From Nissolia schottii (Eukaryota > Streptophyta > Magnoliopsida > Fabales > Fabaceae): 64,000 nucleotides of DNA. The notes below the pieces were generated by a model. That model saw only the letters and a list, made by a program, of their open reading frames with translations. It was not told the origin of the DNA and ran no database searches. The DNA is taken from the NCBI GenBank assembly GCA_003254905.1, contig QANU01085996.1, positions 407,511 through 471,510 of the forward strand, read 5' to 3'. The translations under genes were made by a program, and so were the position numbers. Each line of letters opens with the position of its first letter. Positions within the stretch are counted from its first letter, which is position 1. Below are positions 24,081 through 35,157 of the stretch, piece after piece.

Positions 24081-24263
24081 AAAGGAGTTTTGAGTACAAA
24101 CGGGGGTTGGTCCAAGTGATAAGGGACTTGGTATCGCTTAAACAAGGTTCCGAGTTCGAGACTCACATGCCATAGCTAGGTGTGCAACCCGGGTCGACTC
24201 GGATTAGTTAAGGCTAAGCCTTAGATACTGAGCAACCAATCTAAAAAAAAAGGAGTTTTGAGT
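24081..24263 (+). mobile_element. tRNA-derived SINE with target-site duplication
   Basis: A body of about 150 bp (24,096-24,248) starts ggggttggtccaagtgataa, which fits a pol III A-box region. About 35 bp further on it has ggttccgagttcgagactc, a B-box match (GTTCGANNC core). It ends in an A run at 24,243-24,250. It is bounded by a perfect 15-bp direct repeat, aaaggagttttgagt, at 24,081-24,095 and 24,249-24,263. This is the full signature of a plant SINE inserted by LINE machinery. The perfect duplication suggests a fairly young insertion. I do not assign it to a named family. Confidence 0.88.
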
Positions 24264-27200
24264 TTGTTGTGGTTGTCCTTTGGAATTCTTTTGAGGTCAT
24301 TTTCTCAATTATTTATTACTTGCGTGATGAATAATACAATTCAAAATTTAAAGAAAATGATTAATAAATGCCACATGAAGAGATGAACATGACTATATCT
24401 CCACACAAAGGAATTTTTCTTTTGTTCTTTAAACATCTGTGTCATTGGGCTATTTCCTCTTAAATTTGAACATTGATTGGTTTTTTTCTGTAAAGTGCAA
24501 CTCGCTTATGCACTCAACCCTTAGTTATTGATCAGAGCAAAAAAAGTTTCGAGCCTTAGACAAAACTGCAGTCAACAAAAAAGATAAAAAAAAGAAAAGA
24601 AAAAGTGCCAGCTCACAAAAATTGAAATGAAAACCGAAAGGAATAGGATAAATAGGAAACGGATGCACTAATACTAAGCCTTTTTCTCGCTTTGTTGTTG
24701 TTTAGTAGCATAATTTCATGCTTTTAGATTGTGGCGGAAGGCGTGTATATCTTAAAATACAACATTAGATTAAAGATTCCTTAATAAAATTGATGGTGCT
24801 CTCGTCATGATATGCATGCTTTTCATGGAATTCTAACACAAAAATGTTTCTTTTCTTCTTTTAAAAAAAAAAGGGAACGCACACATGTTTAATTTGTTCC
24901 TTTTGTGTCCATTATGGAAATGTTACATAAGCACTCTTTCTTATTTTGTTCACACTGTTAATGAATGTGTATGTGTATCTAACAATATCGGCACATTGTA
25001 TTATATATCCCTTCAACGAAGTAATAGAGCGTGTCAAATGTCAACTGCTTGAAAGATATATAAGATAAGAAAAGAAAATACATGAACGGTGATAATGTTT
25101 GAGGTGTTTATATACCAAATCTTTGGAGACACGTACTATTATCCAGTCATTCTTTTCTATGTATGTCTAGAAATGATTGATTCCCTCACCTTAAAGTTCT
25201 CTAAATTAGGACTAAAAGAAGCCAAACAGAGCAACATAATTGAAAATTGAAATCAAGGGAGGTAATGTAATCGTGAATGCAAAGGATTCATTTGAGGTTG
25301 AATGTGATAATACATAGTATATAGTCAAAGTTACACAGTACGAAGGACTCGAGTTACATGTACAGTATTTAAAGGTAAATGGAGAAAACTTGAATCAAGT
25401 TCGCAATCTTTGTTTAGTCTATTCTTATACGTGAACTTCTTTTAATAAATAATTAAAAAATTAAAAAATGTGTACCCTCATCTAAAAAAAATGTCCAGGT
25501 ATCAATGTATAATGTGAGAAATGGATGTAAGGGAGATAATAAGAAACTTAATATAAGTTTTATTTATCAGTAAGTAGGGAAGTATACCAAGTAAGCTAAC
25601 TCGCTCAACCCGACAAATTCACTCGACTCAAAGTTGTTTGGCTTGATTCAACTCAAAGTCAATCAGGACTTTGGTTAAAACTCACTTGACTTGATAGTTT
25701 GTCAGTTGAGCGGCGGTTTATTAAATTTTAAAACAGAATTGCTTGACTACTCAATTACTTGATGAAGACTTTCTTTTACCTAATGTTATCCAACTCACCC
25801 TAATGCCTCCATCCCTAATAAAAAAGAAAATTACTCAAATTAGCCTTAAAAAAACCAATTAAAGCCTAAAAAAAGTAAAAAAAAAAACTCTCAAATGTAA
25901 AAATAAAAACTCAACTCTAAAATAATGATAAAAAATTCTATAAAAAATATCATGATTTGAGGTNTATAACGTAAATTGAACACCCCTAATAGTAACCTTT
26001 CATTTTCTGAATTTTATCGAGATACTGGACCTTGTTGGACCATTTGGGCTACAAGTCTGTAGAAGCGGCCCTTGCAACCCACTAACCACCATGGCAAATT
26101 CTCTTTCTTTTGCACAATTTAGTCATTTAACTCAGTTTTATTTATTTTAATTTTTTTTGGCTAAGTTAGTTTGTTCATTCATCTCTTGTATTGAGATGGT
26201 TGATTTAGAGTATAACGGAGAAACGTAACACATTAAATGTGCATGTCACATTCTTTACATCAAAAACAATATCATTTTACACCATTAATTAGTAGTGCAT
26301 TCTCTTTTAAGTGAAACGGCGTTATTTTGGTCATGTCAATAAAAAGTGTGCGTTCACGATGAAAAATAGGCATACATTGATGAGGTAAATTTGCAAAAGA
26401 TAAAAATAGCCGTTTGAATATTTCAATGATAAAGTAGACAATTTTTCACTGAAATTGATTGATTTGAAAAGTAACAGGGACTAAAGTAGCCGAAAAAAAT
26501 TTAAGAGAGACGAAATTGACAAAAAAATTTAAGAGAAATAAAATTGTCCGAATTAAAAAATAGTAAAGACTAAATTGAGAGTTATTCCTTTTCTTTTTAT
26601 TAGATGCTTTTCCTTTTCATTTTTTTGTTATATGGATTTAGGGTATGATTACAAGTTTAATTTCTCGTCAATAATAAATATTCCCATTTACAATAGCAGT
26701 GAAACACTTAAATATGGACAATATTTTTCATTGTAATTCAAACGATAGTGCACCATGCTATGGTAGATGATTCTCTTGTCGCTAAACCAAACTCCAATTG
26801 GTATTTGTGTTCAAAGATAATATCATGTAAAGAAAACAAAACATCACATAAATTGTTAAAATTTGTAGCATTCCTGAACAATATTGCATGATTTTATAAG
26901 GGGAAATAACGGCTTCAAACTTGCAAGTTTAGACAAACTTGTTGAATTTGGGCAAACTTAAATTGTAAACTTGTAAAAATTTACTTATTTAAAAAAAAAT
27001 ACGGAAAATTATTGTATCTAGTCATAAGCGTACTTAACGTTAATGATACATCCAATACGAAAAATATCCACGCCTGTATATGTAAGTTGTATGGATGAAC
27101 GACAAAAGAGAAAAGCAATAGCAAGAACCAAAAGGAGACGAAAAAAGAGAAAAAGAAAAGTTATGAGCAATGGCGTCCTTTTATGGAAAAAGATGCATTG

Positions 27201-28462
27201 TGCTTATTCTTTTTTCTGTTCCTCCTGTTATTTATGTTTATCTTCTAATTTGCAACTTGCAGTGCCAGAGAAGGAAACAAAGGGAAATTTAAGGTTTGTG
27301 TTCACTGAAAGAATTTGCATATACCATCATGGCATCATCTAGTATAATCACCAAATACATGAATATATTATATCAACGAAAACATAAAGATCCCAAAAAG
27401 TCTAGTCTTAGCTCATGTGATTGGAAATTATAAAGCTAAGCTCGCTATAACTCCTCAGAGCAGGATTTGACAAATCCAAAAGATCAATTATTTTCCTTAT
27501 TGTCCACACATCACTATCCATACAGATCATAGACATGGTGCCTTTTATTTTTGGTAGATACAGATCATAGTGCTTCATATTTCACATATTGCGCCCAAGT
27601 CTTTTATTTTCATAACTATAGGTTTCTTTTAGAAATAAAAATGGCTCGTCCTTTTTTTTTATAGCAAATTAGGATGAAGTTCAAAATTCGGAGCGATGTG
27701 AATTAATAGGCCAAACGATAAATCATAAAATAGGTAAAGTGTCACATCTTGATCTATAATTTTAAAACATTGAATCATGAATTGTTTCATATATTGTTCG
27801 GTTAATTCATTCTCAACTTATAGGAGACTTCGTGTTTATATGCGATATCACAACTAATGTTGTTAAAATAGGGATCTTATTTAAAATCTTAAGAATAAAA
27901 TAAAAACGTAAAAGGTAAAATTGTAACACAATTTAAATCGTAAGATCATTCAATTTTAATTGATAATAATAAGGTTAATTGACTTCTTTACATTATAAAA
28001 TTTTAACATTTAAATTGAGATATTAACCCCCCTAACATTTACCCACTAAGATCCATCTTGGCATCTTGTTAAAATTTTGAAATAAAAACTACTCTTCCTT
28101 TTTGTTCTATTCTTTACCATTCACTTGCATTTATCCAACCAAATAAAACGCACGTTATATTCATTATTATATATAATGCTCTTAAACAAGGAGATATATT
28201 AAATAGCCAGAAAAATCTTAACTGGCAATTACTATTCTTTCTCTATTGGGAAATGCGATGTCACTTCAACTTGATTTAAGCATGGTGGGTCCATGAGTTC
28301 CTTCCGGTCCACTAAGGGAGACATGAAAAATCTTATAAATTTCAATTCCACTGCAAGTTTTTCTGACTTCCATACATAGATTGATGTTATTAAAACTATA
28401 CAGTAATCAATCAGTAAACCATAGAGAAATATAAAAGCCATTTGACCTCAGAAAAATCGAAG
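24264..28462. other. Gene-poor AT-rich region
   Basis: No gene is supported. One ambiguous base (N) occurs at 25,964. At 25,560-25,990 there are ctcaactcgactca-like phrases ending in gaacacccctaa, the inverse of a hAT-type terminus, but no partner end was found. At about 26,380-26,590 the phrase agggactaaa and its variants recur, typical of old retroelement debris. A short minus-strand frame at 27,408-27,536 (42 codons, MSMICMDSDVWTIRK) has a protein-like look but no recognised family. Confidence 0.4.
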
Positions 28463-31400
28463 TTACCTTCTCAAACATATCATTCCTTCACGTGCAAGTG
28501 TTCCTTCAAGATCTCCTATGATTCTTGCTGTCCTAACTTCTAAGCCTCTCTGAACTTCCTGGAACAGATTCCTAATACTGTCTGCAAAGCGCTTGATGTC
28601 AATGCCGGCACTTCTCTCCATCTCCTCTGCTACTCCAACAAATCCAGGGACTAGCTTGGACTGAATCTCCATCAGCTTCTGTCCTGTTGCAACTATGTAC
28701 CTCTGCAACTGGAATGTCTCCTCTAGGAAGTGCTCCAGTGTTGATGTCTTCTCCTTTGCTCTTGCAGCATTCAAGTCCCCACGGTTTGTTGCATAGAGGT
28801 CATTCTCATGCTGAAATAATGTGCAAGAAACGAGTGAATGATAATCAGCTTTGCAACAATGCCAAATGAAGTTGGATACTAGAATTTATATAATATAACA
28901 GTTAAATGAAGTTGCTCCACTCCTTACTATGATCTGAACGAGTCGCACATACACCCTAGTACAGGTTCCTCAGCGCTGAGGGCATCCCCAAAGAGCGGGG
29001 GATTTCATGACATTTCGGATTGGCTGTCTTGTGTTTCTAATAAGTTGTTTTATAGTTGGCATGGTGAGTCGTATACATAATGAGTTGGTTTTGATCAATC
29101 TTAACCCGATGATTATGAATAAGTTATATTCTATTACTAGATTCATTTTATAATAGATTAATTAATAGAAATATTATTATCCTTACTATTAGATATGGAT
29201 ATTAAAGGAGTAAATGTTCAAATTGATACTCGAAAAATACTCAAAACTTCATATTTGTCTTTTAAAGAATTTTTTACATCAATTTGGTCAAGATAGCATT
29301 GGTAAGCATCGTAAGATAGAAAATACAGAGACAGTGAGGACAGAAACATGTTTGGAACGCGTCTTTGTTATCCCTCGCCTTCATATTTTCTATCCCAGAA
29401 CTCTACCTATAGTATAAAATATATATCATTTTGAGGATCAAATTGATGTCAAAACATATATTGGAGGATTAAATTTATGTCAATTTTAAACATTGAGTGA
29501 CCAAATTAATGTCTTTTTAGAGATCTAACTAGATGTTACCATATAATTTTTAGGACTAATTTTATTATTTACTCAATATAAAAAAAGGAGCCTACTAATA
29601 CTTGATAGCTACAAGACTGTTGACATGTTAGGTATAGTGTCAACGAAAAACTAATGAAACTACATAGAAGTGATGCTTACCATCCTTTTGCAAAGATCAT
29701 CAGTCCTTTCTTGGAGAGATTGGTATCTTCCAACCTGTTTATTCAGCAAAGCAGTCAAGGACAGATATGCCTTCAAGCCAACTTTGCTGTCATCACTCGT
29801 TTCTGTGTGTTCATCAGTACTGGCCTGCCTTCCTGTCAATCTCTCAACAAGAACAAGTTGCTGCTTCAGCCTCTTGATCTTGTAAGAAACTCCAAGAGCA
29901 TGCAGATCCATCTTCCATGTGGAATGCTTTGCCTTACTAGAGGGCTGGCTGGTAGATGCTACCTTTTCAGCAGCATCAACTTGTATTTGATTTAGACTTT
30001 GGTTTTGCATAGGACTATCATTCTCCCTTGAAACATCTTTTTCTTCTTCAATTACATATTCTGAAGATTGAACAACTGAATTAGTATTATTAACCTGATC
30101 ATGGGGCTTGGATTCTACTTGTACTTCCTTTTCGCAATCTACTTCAATCAGAGTTTCCATCTTTTCTTGCTCCTTTTCACCAGGTTTTCTCTTGACAACC
30201 TTGACCCTGGACCAGACACCATCTTGGTCTAGTTCTGCAGATTGGGGATGCAAACTTGAGTTGTTTCTAAAGCAATTTAATGGCTTCATTTGGGACGAAA
30301 ATTTCTCTTTCAGGGAAGTCAGTTCATCTTGTCTCTCCAACAGTAGGGTCTCTAATTTCATCTTGTCATGCCTTAGCTGAGTAACATCCTTGACAAGTCC
30401 CTCCACATGTGACTGCAGCTGCTTTGTTTCTAGTTCCATCCTCAGCAGCTGCCATCGACACGCCTCTAGTTTCTCATCTTTCACTCGCAGTTGTTCTGCA
30501 AAGGCATCCAGCTCCAAGTGATGCCTCTGTTCAATCAGAGCTGCATACCTTTCTGCCTCAGCTCGCATCCAATCTTCCAATCGCTTCGCATTCGCAGGAA
30601 TTGCTAGAGACAAAATAAGGGGAAAATGGTCAAGACAAAATAGAAGATCTAACTATAGATAACTTTGTACATAAACATAAAACAAAATTTACTCAGGTAC
30701 TAGTTTGAAGAATTCAATAATCTTACACAAGTCTTCATTTCTTTGTATCATGTGTTGATCAGAGAAGGGTAAAAAATGATCTGGTTCCTTTGCAACATGC
30801 GATGACCCTGTTGAACTAGGCTGCATCCTTGAACTCAAGTTCACCAGCATGCTTTTCAGGGAATGCCTATTATCATGTTTTTCTTCTGAGACTGCCCTCC
30901 ACCTTTCTGATTCCTGCTCAGCTTGCTTCCTCCTAACCTTTGATAGTTTAACCTCCTTCAACAGCAACTGCTTTTCGGCGGTATCAAGCTTCGATTTCCT
31001 CAGCATTGCTGACAAGATCTTGTCCTTCTGTTCCAAATCCTTGTGCAGTCTTGCAATCTCAACAGACAGTTTCTTTGCCACCAATTCCGACTCCTCCTTC
31101 GCCTCCAGGACCGAACCGAGTTCCTGCTTTGCAGCTTCCACTTGCTTGAAGGCACGACCGAGTTCAGCCTCAAGCTGCCTCTGGTTCGAAACAAGCTCAA
31201 TGAATGCAGTTTTGTGCTTCCTGAGATCAGAAGAGTGCTCCTGAGCTTCGATATTAGCAGATTCTCTCAGCTCCTCTGCTTCCCTTTCGGCATTGGCAAG
31301 CTTTTCCTCCACCTCTTTCCTCTTCTGCTCCTCTTCTTGAACCAACTTGTCCTTGGACTCTACAAGAGCCTCCATTTCCTTCAATTTCTGTTCCAATTCA

Positions 31401-31867
31401 GAAACGGAAGCACCCTTGTTCTTCTCAAAGACTCTCAGCTCATTCATCAGAGCTCCAATCTGCTGCCTGAGCTTCCTCCTCTCATACAACCAGCTTTGCT
31501 CCTGTGCAGCAAAGATCCCCACAACTTTCTCATTGGCCTTGGCATCCTCATGCCTCATCTTCTTCAGATTCTCAATCTCCCTTTCAGCATTCCTGAGCCT
31601 GCACAAGAGCTTGCTGCATTCTCCCCCTGCGTCTGGCACACCCTTCTGGATTTTCCACACAATCAGCCCCAAAAGCTGTGCACTCCCTTGAAGCATGCTG
31701 TCACGAATCTCAGGCCAATTTTCAGCCACAACATGTGGCTTTCTCGTGAGGGCTTGGAGGGCAAAGAATGCACATGAAACACCAAAATACATGGGATACA
31801 TGTTATCAGTGTCACCCTTCTTGTCATACCCGATTCTGTCCAAAACAGAAATTTCTTTCTCACCCAT
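28463..31867 (-). CDS. Large plant coiled-coil protein, unknown function, 3 coding exons
   Basis: Predicted 803 aa from exons 31,867-30,727, 30,603-29,681 and 28,810-28,463, with GT..AG introns and matching phases. The N-terminus ([19 protein letters not shown]) is followed by a conserved-looking part ([18 protein letters not shown] and [20 protein letters not shown]). From about residue 85 to about 340 there is nearly continuous coiled coil, rich in Glu/Lys/Leu heptads ([14 protein letters not shown] and [13 protein letters not shown]). Exon 2 holds a second coiled coil ([20 protein letters not shown]), an acidic linker and a basic helix. Exon 3 is another helical segment. It resembles plant proteins described as myosin- or paramyosin-like because of the coils; no motor domain exists, so the biochemical role is unknown. 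The acceptor just upstream of the start (31,904-31,906, CAG) implies a further 5' exon, probably untranslated. If that exon held an in-frame ATG, the protein would be longer. Confidence 0.82.
29130..29600. repeat. Repeat-like DNA inside intron 2 of the coiled-coil gene
   Basis: The intron from 28,811 to 29,680 contains phrases such as gaggatcaaattgatgtc, ggaggattaaatttatgtc and gaccaaattaatgtc in tandem-like order. This is typical of old retroelement or MITE debris in legumes. No open frame is present. Confidence 0.35.
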
Positions 31868-32189
31868 TACTATGAGAGGTTTGGTTTTTCCTGACTTCTG
31901 CAACTGAAAGAAAAGCAAATCTAATAATTAATGAACTACCAACTCCCACCACATTAACATTGAAACTCACATGATTCAGACCACACACAAAGCATTGACC
32001 CACTTCTGATGAAAACAGATCACAAATGATTCAATAATGATAGACACTTTCTTTTGGACAGTACAAATAATTGAGAAGCAGCAACAACACCCCTAGTGAA
32101 AATGATGTCTTGTGTGCACACTGTGTGAATTCAAAGCAACAGTTTCCTTAAAACAACATTCAAGGACTTACACTTTCTTTCTCACATCC

Positions 32190-32207
32190 CGGGGGGGGGG
32201 GGGGGGN
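32190..32207. repeat. Poly-G run ending in an ambiguous base
   Basis: About seventeen G residues are followed by N. Homopolymer length is unreliable here and the read or assembly is uncertain. A real long G tract would be unusual in this genome context. Confidence 0.8.
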
Positions 32208-33102
32208 GAGTATTCTAATGGACCAGTTAACTCCAGCAGTCACACCAAACAGCAAAGCTCATGTTACTGGTGTGAGATGGAAACATCTATAAATGTCCAC
32301 AGAATGCATATAACATGGTTGGCTACACGTGTAGCACTGCACATTTAGTTGAAAAAGGGGGTGTACTCTACACAGAAAAGAGGGCAAAAGCTATGAAGTT
32401 TGTTCCCTGGTTTTCAGTGAAGGCAGTGGCCTATTTAGCCCCACATGATCCCTTCCTTTTCTTTACTCTTTTTATTATTTCTTTTTTTTCTTTCCTCTCT
32501 TCTCTTCCTACCCTCCCCACCAACCCTCCCACTTAACACTCCTTTCCTCTATGGCTCTCAGGTCTTAACCATTTTAGCAAGCAAAAGCACTAGATTCCTG
32601 GGGGGCTGTCACCATTACTCACAAGAGAGAGAAGCTGAAGAACAAAAAGAATAAATATCTTGACCCAATTTGGTCATAGAATATTGCATATAATTTGAGT
32701 TGCTTACCTGTATGGTGATGACTATAATACACCAAAGGACATTAACATATATAATAATGATAGCAAATAATAATTTAAAAAAAACAATATTATGAGACTA
32801 GATACTTTCAACCAAAATAAAAAAGACAGAGTGAGTAACATACATATTTGAGAGTGCATGAAAGCTGTTACATAAAGTATATTTTCCTGTTTTCCCTTTC
32901 TTCAATATGCGTACACAAGTTGGGAACAAGTACTGGTTGCTTTGTAATTTGGTTTACCCATTTCATCAAACAGGTCACATTCATGATTGGTAGGCGCAGT
33001 GTAACAAAAATATCAATCCAAACAAACAACCAACCAAATTGAATTAACTTCTCCTTCCTGGACCACGTTATCTTGCCCTTAATTCAATATCTTCGCATCC
33101 AT

Positions 33103-33152
33103 ATAATATAATAATATAATAATATAATAATATAATAATATAATAATAATAC
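33103..33152. repeat. Microsatellite of ATAAT/AAT units
   Basis: About eight near-perfect units of ataatata/aat type are seen. No function is implied. Confidence 0.85.
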
Positions 33153-35157
33153 CTTCACAAGAAAACCCAAAATTTGAATTTAGAACGTACAATATCTTGA
33201 GGCATCCACCAATGCCACCATATTAGCTATGCTTCTTGCTAGTGCCACTCAGTGAAATCACAAAACAATACTACTTGTTGTGGGACAAAAAATTCTCTGT
33301 TTGCATTTCGTTAGCAATAGGGTGCTAGGAGTTAAGATACATCCCACCATGGACCAAATTTGATGTGTAAAAGCTGGAAGCTGTTGAGGAAAAGGTGTAC
33401 AACATCAAACTAAATTATGAATGCAACAGTTATAACAAACTAAATTATATAAGATTCTTCTAGTCTCATCTCATGAGTGTAACTCCCTTGATTAAGACAT
33501 TTTCTCAAACTTTAGGTACGATTTTTGTACACAATTTTTTTTTAATTCTTTTGATAATTGTAATTATGGAGAAGCGTGTAATTATTGGAATGCTAACTCT
33601 TGATGACATTCCGTGCAAATGCAATCTCTCCCATAAATTTGTGAATAAGTAGATATGTGTACTTAAAATTGGAAGGATAATAACGAGATCGGAGTGGTGC
33701 CCAATAGACAGAGATACTTATTTATCCAACTAATTGAGATTGAGAGTGTGACAACGAAATGTTGGAATTTTGCAACCTAAAACGACGAAAGTCGTAGCTT
33801 GTGTTCCCATCACGGATCTCGAATTTTATCTGGGTTTACTGTTTATTTTGGGTCCATGCATTGATGCATATATTGGTGAATATATCACAAATTATTACTC
33901 TATTGTAGTATATCAGTGTATCGCCGATTGAAGCTGAAATATAATAATTCCAGGCTGAATGTTTACATCTCCCTCCTTTAAAAAAAAAAAAACGAAAAGA
34001 AAAAAAAGATGGTATAGAGATACGTAATAAAACTCGATAATTTTAGTGCGCTGATCGTAAAAATAATTATATTACAAGAAATAACTATACTGATGTAATC
34101 CCTGCCCGATTTTGGATTGACTTCTGTTAATGGAATTACATACAACTTATTGAAAAAGAAATACAAAAAATAATTATAAAAATGCAAACAGTAGTATTAC
34201 TGTAAAATAAATATAAGTGTAAACATTAGACAATTGCTCTGGAAAATGAAGATTTTTCTACAGCTGGAAATTTATAAACTCAGCTTACGTCAAATCTTCA
34301 GTTGGTATGGTTTTAATCAATGATTATATTAATGATTGAAGCACAAGTTAAAAGACACAAATGGTCACCTCATTATCAATTTTTAGAGGGATAATAGTCG
34401 TGTGTATTATCTTATCTATAGACCGAAACAATAACATTCCAGATTTCACGAGGGCACCGCGGATGATCACTGACAATGGTTTTTCAATGTAGCATGGCAA
34501 GAGCAAGTATCGAAGAGTACATGATTCTTAAAAAGTGTAACTAAAGGACAAATAAGATATTCAATGGTAAAAATCGTATAATATTCATAGAATGTAAAAT
34601 TTAATAAGCAGCTAAATAAAAAATAATTAATAATCATATTTTAGTCAAATAAACTGCAACTTCAAAATTTACTTAAAATGACAAAAAAGATAAATTCAAA
34701 ATGTCACTACAAAAAAAAATTAATTAACCAACATTTCTGATCTAAACTACTGCCCGTGAATAAAATAGACTGGACCATTCATTTGATGAATCATCAACGG
34801 TTCTCAATGCAATTGCTAATACCAAAAAATAATAAAAAAGACAGCATTCGTTCATTGAATTATAAGCCCTTATCAAAGCCCGGTTGAAAAGCTCTAAACA
34901 AATTGCAAAACAAGCTACGTCTATAAAGAATATGGAGAACAGAAAACAAAAGCCTTGGATGAGGAGGGCCCTCCTTGCACTCCAAGAATATGTACTTACT
35001 TGACATGCAATCAAATGAAGAACCTGGTATACATATAATCTTAATACAGGCTACGAGCACATCAACTATAAAGTTATGTGATTTCATTACAATAAAAGAT
35101 TTGTCATAGGCCCACTATTCTATAGTTAGCCATGGAAGAGTAGATAAAAGATAAACC

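Larger units (their letters stand above)
31904..35157. other. Upstream region of the coiled-coil gene and intergenic DNA
   Basis: A pyrimidine-rich stretch on the minus strand near 32,625-32,660, followed by GTGAGT, could be the untranslated first exon and donor of the coiled-coil gene. At 32,190-32,207 a G run of about 17 ends in N, probably an unresolved homopolymer. At 33,103-33,152 there is an (ATAAT)n microsatellite. The remainder, 33.2-35.1 kb, is AT-rich, with the last few hundred bases being the TAP46 3' flank. Confidence 0.45.

Noticed and set aside
24105..24180. Possible tRNA gene
   Set aside because: The A and B box-like parts are there, but no cloverleaf with acceptor stem can be formed, and the A tail and target duplication show a SINE.
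27043..27342. 99-codon + strand frame with a very basic Lys/Arg stretch
   Set aside because: The basic part comes from an A/G-rich low-complexity tract, there is no promoter or splice context, and the second half looks random.
27408..27536. 42-codon minus-strand frame starting MSMICMDSDVW
   Set aside because: Short and without family match or splice signals; protein-like appearance alone is not enough to call a gene.
30849..31777. Ser/Leu/Phe-rich + strand frames opposite the coiled-coil gene
   Set aside because: Antisense of Glu/Lys-rich coiled-coil codons normally gives open Ser/Leu/Phe frames; no independent evidence.
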